Assembly (NCBI GenBank): GCA_937893155.1
Contig: CALBGU010000034.1
Span: 1-7,369 of the forward strand
Direction of reading: 5' to 3'
From: an uncultured Treponema sp.
GTDB taxonomy: Bacteria; Spirochaetota; Spirochaetia; Treponematales; Treponemataceae
Length of the DNA: 7,369 nucleotides
The notes beneath the pieces are model-generated. The model was not told the origin of the DNA. It did not search any database and was given only the letters and a program-made list of their open reading frames with translations. Every line of letters starts with the position of its first letter. Position 1 is the stretch's first letter. Shown piece by piece: positions 6,894 to 7,369 of this stretch. A program made the translations under genes and the position numbers.

Positions 6894-6954
6894 GTCATGC
6901 TGAACAAGTTTTCAGCATCTGGGTCTGGAGATTCCGAAACAAGTTCGGAATGAC
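6894..6954. repeat. Doublet of GTCAT...ATCT palindromic repeats in the mod-res gap
   Basis: Two small palindromes lie tail to tail. The first (6894-6920, plus orientation) is GTCAT-flanked with perfect 8-base arms ATGCTGAA (6897-6904) and TTCAGCAT (6911-6918). The second (6954-6929, minus orientation) has perfect 8-base arms ATTCCGAA (6931-6938) and TTCGGAAT (6944-6951). Each unit runs GTCAT, stem, loop containing CAAG or CTTG, stem, then ATCT. The block as a whole therefore has inverted ends GTCAT/ATGAC, like REP-type doublets. In the mod-res transcript it would fold into two hairpins just upstream of the res ribosome site. No U-tract follows, so it is not an obvious terminator. Confidence 0.85.
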
Positions 6955-6958
6955 GGTT

Positions 6959-7369
6959 TTAGCCGTTCAACTCTGGATAGTAATATTGCGGAATGATTTT
7001 GACGGATATTTCTTTTTGCTTTAAAAGCTCTTTTTGTGCTTTAGAAAGCAGAACATCGTGACCAAGATATAGTGTCCTTGTCATTGTCGGGCTTGACCCG
7101 ACAATCTTTTTACAAAACTCAGTCATCTCATCTTCCGTCAAAACAATCGCAACAGAATTGTTATGTTCAAAGTCCACGGCGTTTTCAAGTTCCACAAGCT
7201 CGCGAACGTGCAAAAGCAATTTGTCGGCGTATTCGTAGTATTCCTTCTCCGTGATTTCAACAAAATCTACTTTGAAATATTTGAGAGAGCCGGGCAAGCC
7301 TTCCGAATACTCCGAGCCGTCTTTGCGTTCGCCAGTGATAACCGTTTTTAGCCGCTCATAAGTAATGTC
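6959..7369 (-). CDS. mod: Type III DNA modification methyltransferase Mod, C-terminal part (runs off right edge)
   Basis: The frame is open from the right edge at 7369 to a TAA at 6961-6959, giving the last 136 residues. Type III Mod proteins methylate adenine at N6 and give both Mod and Res their target specificity. The visible part matches the C-terminal region of this family: TYERLKTVITGERKDG, then GLPGSLKYFKVDFVEI (the GxxGxLKYF..DFV pattern), YADKLLLHVRELVELENAV, a strand-helix-strand stretch with DVLLSKAQKELL, and the ending IIPQYYYPEL. The DPPY and FxGxG catalytic motifs are upstream, outside the window. Directly followed on the same strand by res, which supports the call. Residues encoded at 7107-7080 (IVGSSPTMT) are the translation of a palindromic repeat, so this loop may be a recent insertion. 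A TTG at 7297 is in frame but is internal, not a start. Confidence 0.85.
   Translation of the reverse strand, partial: DITYERLKTVITGERKDGSEYSEGLPGSLKYFKVDFVEITEKEYYEYADKLLLHVRELVELENAVDFEHNNSVAIVLTEDEMTEFCKKIVGSSPTMTRTLYLGHDVLLSKAQKELLKQKEISVKIIPQYYYPELNG
7080..7107. repeat. GTCAT...ATCT palindromic repeat inside the mod coding sequence
   Basis: After GTCAT (7080-7084) come perfect 9-base arms ATTGTCGGG (7083-7091) and CCCGACAAT (7097-7105) around the loop CTTGA, then CT. This is the same layout as the two copies between mod and res, but with a different stem sequence. It is read in frame as IVGSSPTMT in Mod, between a predicted helix (TEDEMTEFCKK) and strand (TLYLGHDVLL), so it probably sits in a surface loop. 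Confidence 0.85.

Noticed and set aside
7295..7297. TTG as the start of a 112-residue protein ending at 6959
   Set aside because: The frame continues open to the window edge and the upstream residues match the Mod C-terminal region, so this is an internal leucine codon.

Overview
This 7.4 kb window looks like part of a bacterial defence island. It holds the proximal part of a McrBC-type (type IV-like) restriction operon on the minus strand at the left and the distal part of a type III restriction-modification operon on the minus strand at the right. Between them are two plus-strand genes of unknown function, separated by an unusual tandem-repeat array. DNA composition is moderate to low GC and uneven. 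The promoters look sigma70-like, two of them sit directly on the start codon, and GTCAT...ATCT palindromic repeats are present. Together these suggest a host-associated gut or oral bacterium. A Treponema-like spirochaete or a Fibrobacter-like organism is my best guess, from recollection of similar repeats, and is not proven by anything in the window.

Layout. 540-1 (minus): N-terminal 180 codons of mcrC, running off the left edge. 2185-509 (minus): complete mcrB GTPase gene, overlapping mcrC by 32 bp. 2186-2354: divergent promoter region. 2355-2939 (plus): small membrane-anchored protein with a probable beta-sandwich. 2940-3254: non-coding region, mostly six 39-41 bp repeats built around T7-8 CTAAG tracts. 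3255-4649 (plus): 464-residue all-helical protein resembling the helical region of SWIM zinc-finger proteins but without the finger. 6873-4663 (minus): complete type III Res helicase/nuclease gene, converging on the previous gene with a 13 bp gap. 7369-6959 (minus): C-terminal 136 codons of the type III modification methyltransferase mod, running off the right edge.

How the parts fit. Mod and Res would form a type III system (adenine methylation plus ATP-dependent restriction). McrB and McrC would form a GTP-dependent nuclease, probably against modified DNA. The two plus-strand genes have near-identical start architecture: a -10 box ending 6 bases before the ATG and no Shine-Dalgarno, which predicts leaderless mRNAs. 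The restriction genes mcrB and res instead have purine-rich ribosome sites. The most unusual items are the tandem array, whose inter-tract segments occur in both orientations, and a family of small palindromes present as a doublet between mod and res and as a single copy translated in frame inside mod.
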